A stretch of DNA of 64,000 nucleotides from CAZZKG01 sp964654825 (GTDB lineage Bacteria > Gemmatimonadota > CAZMKB01): assembly GCA_964654825.1 (NCBI GenBank), contig CAZZKG010000002.1, positions 1 to 64,000 of the forward strand, given 5' to 3'. Of this stretch, positions 8,453 through 17,477 are shown piece by piece. A model generated the notes under the pieces. It saw nothing but the letters and a program-made list of their open reading frames with translations, was not told the DNA's origin and did not search any database. Made by a program: the position numbers and the translations under genes. Each line of letters starts with the position of its first letter. Within the stretch, counting starts at the first letter, position 1.

Positions 8453-9496
8453 ATGAAAAAGTGTTTTCCCGGTTTTCCTGTACTGTTCGCGATACTCGTG
8501 ATTTTTCCCACTCTCGTCTTCGGTTATGTGATTAATCCTTATGACTGGACCTGGCAGGGAGATCCCATGGAGGATGTATTCCTCATAAACCCGAATTGCG
8601 AGGACCCTGAAGCCGGTTCACCGGAGATCCAGACGTTCTCTCTACTCAAGGGTGCCGATGCCTGGACCAACGAAGGTGGGTCCCCGTTTGAATTCCGTTA
8701 CGGCGGTACGACCGACATGACGGGGAGATTCGAAGACGGGTACAATCTGGTCTTCTTCGGACCGCAGGACGGCGGCGAAGTCATCGCCACGACCTACTAC
8801 CACGAATATGATGGCGACATGGTAGAGTGCGACATGAAATTCTGGGATGGCGGCTGGGTGTTTTCCGGTGGTATTGCAAGGCCGCCGGCAGGCACCAATT
8901 TCGACATCTGGGATATCGCCGCACACGAATTTGGACACTACCTGAGTCTCGGACATCCCCCCTTCCAGTCACAGGCGACGATGTATGCGTACGCATCTCA
9001 AAGACAGGTAAGGGCCAGGGACCTGTATATCGATGACATCGATGGGATCCAATATATCTATGGCCAGCCCAGTGTCAATGTCACGATGTCATCCGATGAT
9101 TCCCTCACCACCATTCCCGCAGGTGGGGGGAGCTTCGGGTATTCGGTTTCTATCGAGAACACCACCGGAAGCGCGAAAACCAGACATCTCTGGATCGACG
9201 TTGTAATCCCGAACGGAAACACGTTCGGGCCGGTCGAGGGGCCTGTGACACTCACCGTTCCGGGCGGAGCTTCCTGGGACCTGGAGGGATTCGTTCAGGA
9301 TGTTCCTTCTGCCGCACCTGCCGGTGTGTACTGTTACATCCTCAAATCGAGCACGTCATACGGGGGAAACGTCGAAAGCATGACAACCTTCCCTTTTATC
9401 AAGGAGTCTTCGCTCGGTCAGTCCCCTGATACTCACGTGGATGAAGACATGCCTTCATGGGGTCCAAGCGGCCTGTCGAGATTCGCAGAGAAGTAG
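8453..9496 (+). CDS. Exported matrixin-like zinc metalloprotease
   Basis: A 347-residue protein with a signal peptide (FPVLFAILVIFPTLVFG), a catalytic domain to about residue 205 and a C-terminal beta-sandwich. The zinc site is HEFGHYLSLGH at residues 158-168 (His158, Glu159, His162, His168), followed by a Met-turn in ATMYAY. Metzincins normally have Gly at the eighth position of this motif; here it is Ser165, with Gly two residues later. The neighbouring IYGQP after DIDGIQYIYG is typical of matrixins. GGAGAG eight bases upstream supports ATG 8453. It is probably co-transcribed with the exported protein gene before it, and a perfect hairpin terminator follows. Confidence 0.85.
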   Translation: MKKCFPGFPVLFAILVIFPTLVFGYVINPYDWTWQGDPMEDVFLINPNCEDPEAGSPEIQTFSLLKGADAWTNEGGSPFEFRYGGTTDMTGRFEDGYNLVFFGPQDGGEVIATTYYHEYDGDMVECDMKFWDGGWVFSGGIARPPAGTNFDIWDIAAHEFGHYLSLGHPPFQSQATMYAYASQRQVRARDLYIDDIDGIQYIYGQPSVNVTMSSDDSLTTIPAGGGSFGYSVSIENTTGSAKTRHLWIDVVIPNGNTFGPVEGPVTLTVPGGASWDLEGFVQDVPSAAPAGVYCYILKSSTSYGGNVESMTTFPFIKESSLGQSPDTHVDEDMPSWGPSGLSRFAEK

Positions 9497-9556
9497 ACCG
9501 CCGGCTCTGTGGGATATGGGGTGATACCTCGAAGCGGAGGCCGGTACGATAGTTCG

Positions 9557-9582
9557 GGGGAGCATTCGATGCTCCCCTTTTT
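9557..9582 (+). terminator. Intrinsic terminator after the protease gene
   Basis: A perfect 9-bp stem, GGGGAGCAT (9557-9565) and ATGCTCCCC (9569-9577), with a TCG loop and a run of five T. It lies just 26 bases before the rsmI start, so it may also attenuate read-through into that operon. Confidence 0.85.
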
Positions 9583-9607
9583 CTTCGACCGGTTGCAGGG
9601 TGATTCG

Positions 9608-10477
9608 ATGAGTAAGCTCTATGTCGTGAGTACGCCAATAGGGAACCTGCAGGATGTGTCCCTGCGGGCGCTGGAGATTCTCCGGAATGTGGACCTAATA
9701 GCCTGTGAAGACACGAGAGAGACGCGGAAGCTCCTGAACCGCCACGGTATCAGAGGCAGAACAACCAGCTACCATGACCACAATAAAGAGACCAGGACCC
9801 CGCAACTCATCAAAAAGATTCTCGGAGGATCTGAAATTGCACTCGTCTCCGATCGGGGTACACCTGGGATCTCGGATCCCGGCTTTGTCCTTGTTCGCTC
9901 GGCGATAGATCATGGGATCGAAGTTGTCCCGGTCCCCGGTTCATCCTCTATTCTCGCTTCCCTCGTGGTGTCGGGTCTCCCGACGGACCGGTTTCTATTC
10001 ATCGGTTTTCTGCCGAAGAGAAAAAATCCCAGGAAAAAGATTCTCGATGAAGTGAAAAGTGTCAGAGCCACACTCATCATGTATATCTCACCCCGGGCGG
10101 TGATGGGAACACTTGCTGAAATGTCGGAGATACTCGGTGACCGGAATGCAGTGCTCGTTCGTGAGGTAACGAAACTCAATGAAGAAGTTCTGCGGGGGAA
10201 ACTATCGGAACTCGAAAGGGTACTTTCTTTCAGGAAGGGAGGACTTCTCGGCGAATTCGTTCTTCTCGTCGAAGGTACTGCCGGGCATGAGCATACGGTG
10301 GAATCCGACCCCGTGATCGAAGCACTATTCACGAAACCACCGGAGTCCGTGAAAGAGGGAGTGTCCTGGCTTGTCGAGAACCTCGGGGTGAGGAAGAATC
10401 GTGCGTATGAAAAAGTGTCGGACTTCATCTCGCGGGGAGATCCTCCGAGGAAAAAACAAAAACCCTTTCCCGGCTAA
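9608..10477 (+). CDS. rsmI: 16S rRNA 2'-O-ribose C1402 methyltransferase
   Basis: A 289-residue SAM-dependent methyltransferase of the tetrapyrrole-methylase fold. Signatures are YVVSTPIGNLQDVS at the N-terminus, ACEDTRETRKLL near residue 38, VSDRGTPGISDPG near 80, VPVPGSSS near 105 and FIGFLPKR near 130. RsmI methylates C1402 of 16S rRNA with RsmH. The ATG at 9608 gives the usual N-terminus and has AGGGTG upstream; an in-frame ATG at 9509 would run through a terminator hairpin. It heads an operon of envelope genes that begins ten bases after its stop. Confidence 0.95.
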   Translation: MSKLYVVSTPIGNLQDVSLRALEILRNVDLIACEDTRETRKLLNRHGIRGRTTSYHDHNKETRTPQLIKKILGGSEIALVSDRGTPGISDPGFVLVRSAIDHGIEVVPVPGSSSILASLVVSGLPTDRFLFIGFLPKRKNPRKKILDEVKSVRATLIMYISPRAVMGTLAEMSEILGDRNAVLVREVTKLNEEVLRGKLSELERVLSFRKGGLLGEFVLLVEGTAGHEHTVESDPVIEALFTKPPESVKEGVSWLVENLGVRKNRAYEKVSDFISRGDPPRKKQKPFPG

Positions 10478-10486
10478 GAATCGGCT

Positions 10487-13400
10487 ATGGAGCAAAACCA
10501 GCTCAGAATACGGCTATTACTGGAAGACCTCTCCTCGAAAGTGAGGCGACAGAGGTTTCTGAGAGGGTGTCTCTGGTTCGGAACGATTCTCTCAGGTCTA
10601 CTTCTTATTACTCTCTTCGTCCACCTGTCTTTCGGGATCGACGCGGTATCGAGATTCGCCCTGCTCATGGTGACCGGCTCCGTTGTCCTCACCGTGCTCG
10701 TGTATCAGGTTTTTCTCCCTCTCGCGAAGAAGCCCGGGATCAGGGATATCGCCAGGGCGCTCGATGTGTCGGTAAACGAACTGGAATCATCACTTCTGCC
10801 CGTCCTTGACATCAGCGAAATGAAAGGGAATCCGAGAAGACAATTCTCGGAAAAACTCATGGAACTCGCAGGGCGGAGGACCTGGAAATCTCTCGAAGGG
10901 TTGTCCCGTGAAAAAATTCATCGTGCTGCCGGTCTCTCGAAGCGTTCCCGAATGATGGTTGTTCTTATCATACTCCTGGGAAGTATCGGAGCCTGGTATC
11001 TACCGAATCGCTTCTGGAGAAAGAGCAGTACAGCAGCGTGGGCAGATATTGTCCATCCGATCAGGTCTCTGACGGAAGAGTCAATCTGGAGATACACCGT
11101 CAGCCCGGGGGATACATCCCTGCAGAGAGGCACCATTCCGGTAATCAGGATGTCCCTCGAAGATCAGGATTTCGAGCCCCTCTTCAGAAAACCGGTGCCT
11201 GAGATCCATTATCGAGTGGGAAGCGGGAAATGGAATGAATCCCCGATGTTCCCGGGTGAGGATGGAAATTGTCTGGCTCTCCTGGACCCTCTCGTGTCGG
11301 CAGGTTCATACTATCTCGTCTTCAGTAATAAGAGGAGTAAAGAATACCTGCTGGATGTTTTTGATCTCCCATCTGTGACACGGATGCAGTACAAACTTCG
11401 GTACCCCGAATATTCAGGCCTCGAGGATGAGGTAGTGATCGATCAGGGTGGCGGTCTGAGCGTGCTTCGCGGGACCGTCGTCGATATCTCCGGCTCATCG
11501 AACAATGTACTCCACAGCGCCTGGATGGAGATAGATCGGTCCGGGGATGGAGAGAACGAGGGTGAGGGCGGAAGACGGGTCATGGAATTGCAACGAGGGA
11601 GATCCTTCATCGACTCCTTCGAGGCGAACGAGAGTTTGCGTTTTCGTGTAAAACTTATCGATTCACTCGGAAACACCGGCGGTGATTCTCTCGGTAGGGA
11701 AGTCTCTGTGTTCCCCGACCATCAGCCATCAGTAACGATCCTCATGCCTGCTCAGGATATAATGGCCCCGAAAGATCTCGAACTGCCATTGGTCTTCCGG
11801 GTGGAAGATGACTTCGGCGTCACGCGGGTTGATCTCGTATACCGGGTTGGTGAAGACGGCAAGGGTGACAGGCAGAAGGTACGGCTTTCTCGATCTCGTG
11901 TCCCGGCTCAGATACTTCAGGATAGAATTGTCTGGGATCTCTCGAAAGTCGATGCTTCGGTCGGCGATGTGGTTTTTTATCATCTCGAAGCGCTCGACAA
12001 TGATGGCGTGAGCGGACCGAAGAAGGGCCGGAGCAAGATCTACTCGGTGAAGTTTCCCACGATGACGGAGTTCCTTAAGAGACAGATCGAGGGGGGGGAT
12101 CAGATCAGAGGCGGGGTAGAAGATATTCTTGCCGAAGCGAGGCGGTTGTCCGAGCTCTCCGGAGAACTCGAGAAAAAATTGCGGGGAGTTGAAGAAGTCG
12201 ACTGGGAGAAGCAAAAAGAGATCGAGGCCGTTGCCAAAAGAGGTGAAGATCTTCTCGAGGAGATCAACGAAGTGTGCTCGATGATAGAGAATTCGCTCGA
12301 AGAGGGAAACGAGAATATCTTCTCTGACGAGGTCCTCGAGAAAATGGTCGAGGTGCGGGATCTGCTCGACAGGTTCGCTACGCCGGAGATGCGCGAGGCG
12401 ATCGAACGTATGAAGAGAGCGTTCGAATCCCTGCCGCCCAATCTAGTAGAACAGGCGATGAAGAACTTCCGGCTCAAACAGGATCAGCTGGTCAAAAATC
12501 TGGACCGGACCCTCACCGCATTGCGGAGACTCGAACTCGAGCAGAGGCTGGAAGCAATCGAGAAGGGTCTCCGGGAACTCGGGGAGAAGCAGAGTAGAGT
12601 AAACCGGGAACTGGAACAGACAAGTGCGCATGAACTGTCTCAGATGGCGGGAGAAGAAGAGAAGATCGGTTCCGAACTCTCCGCCCTTACCCGGGAGATG
12701 GAGACGACTGCAGAGCGTATGGCCGATCGCGGTGAGATGGAAGCTTCCGAGGAAATGGCCCAGATCGCCGATGCGGCGGGCGGTGAGGTTTCCACCGAGA
12801 TCAGTGATATGGTCGCTTCTCTGGAACAGGGGCTCGAGAGTGCCGCTGGAGAAAACGGTGAGCGGGCGAGGGAAAATCTGCGGGTGCTCGAACAGAGAGT
12901 CGGAGGTCTCACGTCCCGTCTGCGAAGCAGGTGGAAGGAGGGGACGGAGAAGGCGATCGCTCGCGCACTCTCAGACCTCGTAACCCTTTCCGTGGAGCAG
13001 GAAGAGATCGTGAAGCGAACCAGGGGATACGGGAACCGGTTCGGTCCGGGTGTCGGTGAGGAGATACGTGCAGAGCAGGAACTCGTCGCCGGGCTCCAGG
13101 TCGTTTCCGAATACCTCGACAGATCTGCGGAGAGTTCATTTTTCATCGGTCCCGATGTCATCCTGTTTCTCGGGATGTCTGTGGCGAAGGGGCACGAGAT
13201 GGCTGTCGAGCTCAACCGTGGTGAGAAGACCCCGGGGGAGATTGCAAAGCTCGGGGGAGAGACCCTCTCGTATCTCAACAAAACCGCCGCGCGGCTCCTC
13301 GACGATCTCCAGACCCTCCAGTGTTCGGCTTCAGGGGTGGGACTCGAGGAGGCGTTTCAGCAGATGGAGCAGCTCGCACAGATGCAGGGTGGGGTCAATC

Positions 13401-13900
13401 AGGGAACCCAGGAGCTCATGATGCCGATTCCCGGATCGGGGAAAATATCGCTCACGGAGAAAGAGAAGGCCCTCCTCTCGGAGCTCGCAGCACGGCAGAG
13501 AGCGATTGCAGAAGGTATGGAGCGACTGGGTGAGGGGCTCACCGGTCGAAGGAATATCCTGGGCAAGCTGCGGGAGCTCGCGGGAGAGGCGGAAGACATA
13601 TCAAAACAGATGGAAACTCACCGGGTGAATCCCGAGATGCTCGAGAGGCAGAAAAAAATACTCACCAGGATGCTCGATGCGCAGAAGTCGATGCAGGAGA
13701 GAGACTTCTCCCGGAGACGCAAGGCGGAGTCGGGCGGTCTCATACGAGCTCATCCTCCGGTGTCACTCGATGAGGAACAATCAATAGGGCAGGGGCAGAC
13801 AACGTTGATCGAGCTCATCAACTCATGGAAAGGTACTTATCCCGATCGGTACGATCCTCTCGTGTTCGAATATCTTCGGGAGGTTCTCGGTGATCGGTAA
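10487..13900 (+). CDS. DUF4175 family membrane protein
   Basis: An 1137-residue protein. Membrane segments are visible near residues 28-48, 55-75 and 156-174 (MMVVLIILLGSIGAWYLP). A beta-rich, probably extracytoplasmic region spans about 190-540, and from about 545 to the end it is almost entirely charged helix (EEVDWEKQKEIEA and similar), predicted coiled coil. This layout matches DUF4175 proteins, found next to MoxR/DUF58/BatA-type genes in FCB bacteria; their molecular role is not known to me. The start follows rsmI after nine bases, and the end overlaps the TPR gene by 11 bases, so the proteins are translationally coupled. Confidence 0.82.
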   Translation: MEQNQLRIRLLLEDLSSKVRRQRFLRGCLWFGTILSGLLLITLFVHLSFGIDAVSRFALLMVTGSVVLTVLVYQVFLPLAKKPGIRDIARALDVSVNELESSLLPVLDISEMKGNPRRQFSEKLMELAGRRTWKSLEGLSREKIHRAAGLSKRSRMMVVLIILLGSIGAWYLPNRFWRKSSTAAWADIVHPIRSLTEESIWRYTVSPGDTSLQRGTIPVIRMSLEDQDFEPLFRKPVPEIHYRVGSGKWNESPMFPGEDGNCLALLDPLVSAGSYYLVFSNKRSKEYLLDVFDLPSVTRMQYKLRYPEYSGLEDEVVIDQGGGLSVLRGTVVDISGSSNNVLHSAWMEIDRSGDGENEGEGGRRVMELQRGRSFIDSFEANESLRFRVKLIDSLGNTGGDSLGREVSVFPDHQPSVTILMPAQDIMAPKDLELPLVFRVEDDFGVTRVDLVYRVGEDGKGDRQKVRLSRSRVPAQILQDRIVWDLSKVDASVGDVVFYHLEALDNDGVSGPKKGRSKIYSVKFPTMTEFLKRQIEGGDQIRGGVEDILAEARRLSELSGELEKKLRGVEEVDWEKQKEIEAVAKRGEDLLEEINEVCSMIENSLEEGNENIFSDEVLEKMVEVRDLLDRFATPEMREAIERMKRAFESLPPNLVEQAMKNFRLKQDQLVKNLDRTLTALRRLELEQRLEAIEKGLRELGEKQSRVNRELEQTSAHELSQMAGEEEKIGSELSALTREMETTAERMADRGEMEASEEMAQIADAAGGEVSTEISDMVASLEQGLESAAGENGERARENLRVLEQRVGGLTSRLRSRWKEGTEKAIARALSDLVTLSVEQEEIVKRTRGYGNRFGPGVGEEIRAEQELVAGLQVVSEYLDRSAESSFFIGPDVILFLGMSVAKGHEMAVELNRGEKTPGEIAKLGGETLSYLNKTAARLLDDLQTLQCSASGVGLEEAFQQMEQLAQMQGGVNQGTQELMMPIPGSGKISLTEKEKALLSELAARQRAIAEGMERLGEGLTGRRNILGKLRELAGEAEDISKQMETHRVNPEMLERQKKILTRMLDAQKSMQERDFSRRRKAESGGLIRAHPPVSLDEEQSIGQGQTTLIELINSWKGTYPDRYDPLVFEYLREVLGDR

Positions 13901-15731
13901 GACAGGGAACGAGCGGAGAAGGAAATGGAGAAACCGCCTCCGTAGATCACACCCTACGATCGTGATGATTATTTTTCTCTCGATGATCCCTGTCGGGCTC
14001 CTAGGTCAGAAGAACGGCACAAACGATGAAGATCTCAACAGGGCTATAACGCTTGAAACAGTAAAAGATTATGCCGGTGCCTTTGAGTTGTACATGAAAT
14101 ACGAGTCGGTTCACCCCGCTTCTCAGGAGGCATTTTCCGGTATGTCCCGAAACGCAGTACGCGCTGGGAAGATGGATGGATATCGGGATCTCGTCCTCGA
14201 GCGATTCGCTGAGTATCCGGAAAACCGGCTCATCGCGAAATATGCCATCGAGTGCCTGTACAAATCCGGCCGGAGCGAGGACGTGAGATCGCTCGGGGAG
14301 GAATGTCTGAGGCGGTGGCCGAATGAACAGGAACTCTACCGGAATATCAGCACCCTCTACCGGTCGATCAATCTCATCGATGAAGCGGTCGACGTCCTCG
14401 AGGCGGGCAGAACCTTTTTGAAGAAGGATACGCTCTACTCACGGGAAATGGCGGAATTGCTTCTCCGTAATGGGGATTACCGGAAGTCGACGATCGAGTT
14501 CCTGCACTTTCTCGAAGATCATCCGAGGAGTGTGTCCTATGTAGAAAGGAGGCTCCTCGAGACGGGGACGGCGGCCGGCGATACATCTCTGATCGTTGAT
14601 CTCGTCAGGAAGACTGAGTCGACGAAACGATGCGGGTGGGCGTTCCCCCTTCTCATCGATCTGGAAATTGCGGAAGGTAGTTACCGGTCGGCACTGGCCC
14701 GGATCGAACGATGCTCCGAGGGGAGAAACCCGGACGAGACCCTTGCTGAGCTGTTGAGGCTGGTGAGAATATCGATAAAATCCGGTGACACTGATGTGGT
14801 GGATGACGCGCTCGATGCGGCGGGAGCCCTCTCTGCCGGGGTGCGGCCCGATCTGCAGGTTCAGTTCGCTACCGAGCTCGCCGATCTCGGCAAGTACGAA
14901 GAAGCGCTGACTCGTTTTGAGACTATGGTTGAGGGTAAACTCTCAACAGCGAATAAAATTAAATGTTACGAAACCATCGGGGATCTTTACCTCGAAGCCA
15001 GGCACGATCCCCGGCAGGCGATACACTGGTACCGGAAGCTGGATGAGGAGGGTGTTCTCCCGGAACATACCATGTCCCTGAGGCTCAAGGTGGCCCGGGC
15101 CTTACTGATAGACGGGGAGCTCGAGTCTGCTCTCCCTCTACTTCTCCTTTTGGATGAGAGCCCTGTCGGTGGGACGGTAAAGGATGACGTCACCTTCGAG
15201 ATCGCCAACTCCTACTTCTATGAAGGACAGCTCGATGAAGCAGAATCATATTACCGAAAACTCGCTGAGGCGTCTCCGACGTTCGAAGGTGTAAACGAAG
15301 CACTCGGGATCCTGCGATTGATCCACATCTTCGGAGAGAGTGAGAAGGAGGCGCTCAGGTTATATGGATCGGCGAGCTATGCCGACCGACGGGGGGAGAG
15401 AGAGCAATGCCGGGACCTGTTCAACGAAGCGTACCGGGCCGCAGGCGATCAGGGGTTGGTGGATGAACTTCAATACATCATGGCAGAAGCTTTAGAGCGG
15501 TGGGAAAGGCCGAATGAAGCTCTTGCTCTCTACGAAGAAGTGGCCGGCCGGGCGGAGGAAGAATACCTGGCGGCACGGGCGCTCATGCAGATAGGAAGAA
15601 TGCAGTTTTTCGTATTCAATGAACCGAAAGCAGCCAAGGACTCATTCGAAAAACTCATCCTGAACTACGAGGGGGTGATCGAAATCGAGGAAGCCCGTCA
15701 CCTGCTGGCCCGGATAGAGGGGAGGATATGA
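13890..15731 (+). CDS. TPR-repeat exported or membrane-anchored protein
   Basis: A 613-residue protein with a basic N-terminus, one hydrophobic segment (TIVMIIFLSMIPVGLLG, about residues 25-41) and then tetratricopeptide-type helical repeats to the C-terminus. Clear units include DYAGAFELYMKYESVHP, KYEEALTRFETMVEG and QLDEAESYYRKLAEASP. TPR domains bind other proteins; the partner is probably encoded in this operon. The GTG at 13890 overlaps the DUF4175 gene by 11 bases, and the TGA overlaps the next ATG by four. It most likely faces the periplasm. Confidence 0.82.
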   Translation: MIGKTGNERRRKWRNRLRRSHPTIVMIIFLSMIPVGLLGQKNGTNDEDLNRAITLETVKDYAGAFELYMKYESVHPASQEAFSGMSRNAVRAGKMDGYRDLVLERFAEYPENRLIAKYAIECLYKSGRSEDVRSLGEECLRRWPNEQELYRNISTLYRSINLIDEAVDVLEAGRTFLKKDTLYSREMAELLLRNGDYRKSTIEFLHFLEDHPRSVSYVERRLLETGTAAGDTSLIVDLVRKTESTKRCGWAFPLLIDLEIAEGSYRSALARIERCSEGRNPDETLAELLRLVRISIKSGDTDVVDDALDAAGALSAGVRPDLQVQFATELADLGKYEEALTRFETMVEGKLSTANKIKCYETIGDLYLEARHDPRQAIHWYRKLDEEGVLPEHTMSLRLKVARALLIDGELESALPLLLLLDESPVGGTVKDDVTFEIANSYFYEGQLDEAESYYRKLAEASPTFEGVNEALGILRLIHIFGESEKEALRLYGSASYADRRGEREQCRDLFNEAYRAAGDQGLVDELQYIMAEALERWERPNEALALYEEVAGRAEEEYLAARALMQIGRMQFFVFNEPKAAKDSFEKLILNYEGVIEIEEARHLLARIEGRI

Positions 15732-17017
15732 GAATTCGGATCGTTATCACTTACGCGGCACGGGTGTTGTTCCCGGCTCTTCTCGTAACCACCGGGTGTC
15801 TCATGCCCGCACGTCTTGCGGCCAAGATCCTGATTCCCATGGACTTCTCTCAGACAGATCACCTGAAAGCCTACGGACTTGCGTATCGGAGTCTCGAGAT
15901 GGGATGGAATGTAGAGTGGCTGCTCAATTACAGGGGTGGCTCGTTTCTCCTGCTGGATAAAGAGGCCCTCCGGAAAGAGGCACGGATCAGGGGTGTATCT
16001 TTCGAGCTCATCGATGCGGGTGCTGAAGCCGGGATCGGTCAAGAAATCGAAAGCAGCAACATGGACATCGTTCTCCTCGAAAAAGCTCCTTCCGTCGCAA
16101 TCTATACACCGCCGAACCGTGAGCCGTGGGACGATGCGGTGACACTCGCCCTTACGTATGCCGAGATACCTTATGAGACAGTGTGGGACCGGGAGGTCCT
16201 CCAGGGAAAGCTGAAGGAATATGACTGGCTGCATCTTCATCACGAGGATTTTACCGGTCAGTACAACAGGTTTTACATCCACTACGGCCGGGCTGCCTGG
16301 TTTCTCGAAGATCTCAAAGTGAGCAGGGCGATGGCCACCGAGCTGGGATTCGCGCGTGTGGCTGACCTCAAGGTCGCCGTCAGTGTGAAGATAAAGCAGT
16401 ATGTTATGGACGGAGGGTTTCTCTTTGCCATGTGCGCCGCCCCCGAGACGTTCGAGATCGCACTGGCAGCTCAGGGGATCGATATTGTGACCGGGGAGAT
16501 CGATGGAACACCGATCGATCCGGACGCTCAGAGTAAACTCGATTTCTCCAAAACGTTCGCTTTCCACGATTTTCATCTGGTAAAGGACCCGAAGACGAAC
16601 GCATTCTCCGATATCGATGGTCACCATGTCAACACCCCCGAGAGAAAACCGCTCGGTTTTTTCAAGCTCTTCGAATTTTCGGCGAAGTACGATCCGGTCC
16701 CCACCATGCTTACCCAGAATCATGTCAACTACATCGAGGATTTCTACGGCCTGACGACGAGCTTCACCCGGCAGACCCTGCGCCCGTCTCTCACCCTGAT
16801 GGCATTTGAAGAGGGGAAACCCTGGGTGAAATACATCCATGGCAATGCGGGAAAGGGAACATTCACCTATCTCGGTGGTCATGATCCTGAGGACAAACAG
16901 CACGCCATCGGCGACCCGCCAACGAGACTCGAACTCCACAAAAACTCACCAGGTTATCGGCTGATCCTGAACAACATCCTTTTTCCCGCGGCACGGAAGA
17001 AAGAGCTGAAAACCTGA
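15728..17017 (+). CDS. Conserved exported protein (asparagine-synthetase-B-like by name only)
   Basis: A 429-residue protein with an N-terminal hydrophobic export segment (VLFPALLVTTGCLM, about residues 13-26) followed by a soluble domain starting KILIPMDFSQTDHLKAYGLA with WLLNYRGGSF soon after. I associate this pattern with FCB proteins sometimes labelled asparagine synthetase B. No N-terminal catalytic Cys, glutaminase domain or PP-loop is visible, so that name should not be taken as function. Conserved-looking histidines (HLHHEDFTG, DIDGHHVNTPE, GGHDPED) might bind metal; this is inference. It is the last gene of the rsmI operon, coupled to the TPR gene by ATGA. Confidence 0.7.
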   Translation: MRIRIVITYAARVLFPALLVTTGCLMPARLAAKILIPMDFSQTDHLKAYGLAYRSLEMGWNVEWLLNYRGGSFLLLDKEALRKEARIRGVSFELIDAGAEAGIGQEIESSNMDIVLLEKAPSVAIYTPPNREPWDDAVTLALTYAEIPYETVWDREVLQGKLKEYDWLHLHHEDFTGQYNRFYIHYGRAAWFLEDLKVSRAMATELGFARVADLKVAVSVKIKQYVMDGGFLFAMCAAPETFEIALAAQGIDIVTGEIDGTPIDPDAQSKLDFSKTFAFHDFHLVKDPKTNAFSDIDGHHVNTPERKPLGFFKLFEFSAKYDPVPTMLTQNHVNYIEDFYGLTTSFTRQTLRPSLTLMAFEEGKPWVKYIHGNAGKGTFTYLGGHDPEDKQHAIGDPPTRLELHKNSPGYRLILNNILFPAARKKELKT

Positions 17018-17325
17018 TATCTCCACTTCGGGGTCTGAAGTGCTCCCCGATTGGTGTGCGGTTTCCCGTCTCCTCCTTCATCTGAATATTCCTCTCCCGC
17101 CCTGAGGAAAACCGTTGATACGGGCATTGGAAGTCGATGAGAGCTCCTGTGTTTCCCACCACTCGGAACTTTCCCCGGGTCGGGTCCTCGTGCCTGCATG
17201 ATGTGGGATTATACGACTTTTACCTAAGCCGAAAAAATTCTATATGCTGTATATCTGATTACATTATAATGTGTTACGTTGAATTCATATAGTAAGTTGT
17301 TATGTAAGTATTAATATATCAATAC
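17018..17325. other. Intergenic region, AT-rich in its second half
   Basis: No gene is recognisable. The first 200 bp have normal composition; from about 17220 the DNA turns strongly AT-rich up to the promoter at 17326. A short inverted repeat (CACTTC/GAAGTG) at 17026-17043 follows the preceding operon but lacks a T-run. Confidence 0.5.
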
Positions 17326-17327
17326 TT
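17306..17327. promoter_or_regulatory. 22-bp near-perfect palindrome, possible operator
   Basis: AAGTATT-A-ATATAT-C-AATACTT, with one mismatched pair. It ends two bases inside the -35 hexamer of the consensus promoter that follows, a position where a bound protein would act as repressor or activator. Confidence 0.5.
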
Positions 17328-17354
17328 GACAATATATAAATGATGTGATATAAT
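17326..17354 (+). promoter_or_regulatory. Perfect consensus sigma-70 promoter
   Basis: TTGACA (17326-17331), 17-bp spacer, TATAAT (17349-17354): twelve of twelve consensus bases. Predicted start near 17361, giving a leader of about 117 nt before the ATG at 17478. Confidence 0.88.
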
Positions 17355-17477
17355 AAACCCACTCACTAAATTGTACGCTGAAGTGTAGATCTATTGGACA
17401 AGGAGAGGATCTAACGAGAGATCATTTCGGATTACGGGTGTGTTTTTTTCATTTATCAAAACGGGAAAGGAGTAACA

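Noticed and set aside
11729..12477. Long minus-strand open frames inside the DUF4175 gene
   Set aside because: They are the complement of a repetitive Glu/Arg/Leu-rich coding region and have no start signal or recognisable domain.
15698..16939. 413-codon minus-strand open frame opposite the exported protein gene at 15728
   Set aside because: The plus strand has the signal peptide, the coupling to the TPR gene and a protein pattern known from other bacteria; the minus frame has none of these.
15728..17017. Asparagine synthetase B activity
   Set aside because: No glutaminase Cys or PP-loop ATP-binding motif is visible and the protein has an export signal, so only the name similarity remains.
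17220..17360. AT-rich stretch as a replication origin
   Set aside because: No DnaA-box cluster or dnaA/dnaN/gyrB genes nearby; a promoter with operator explains it better.
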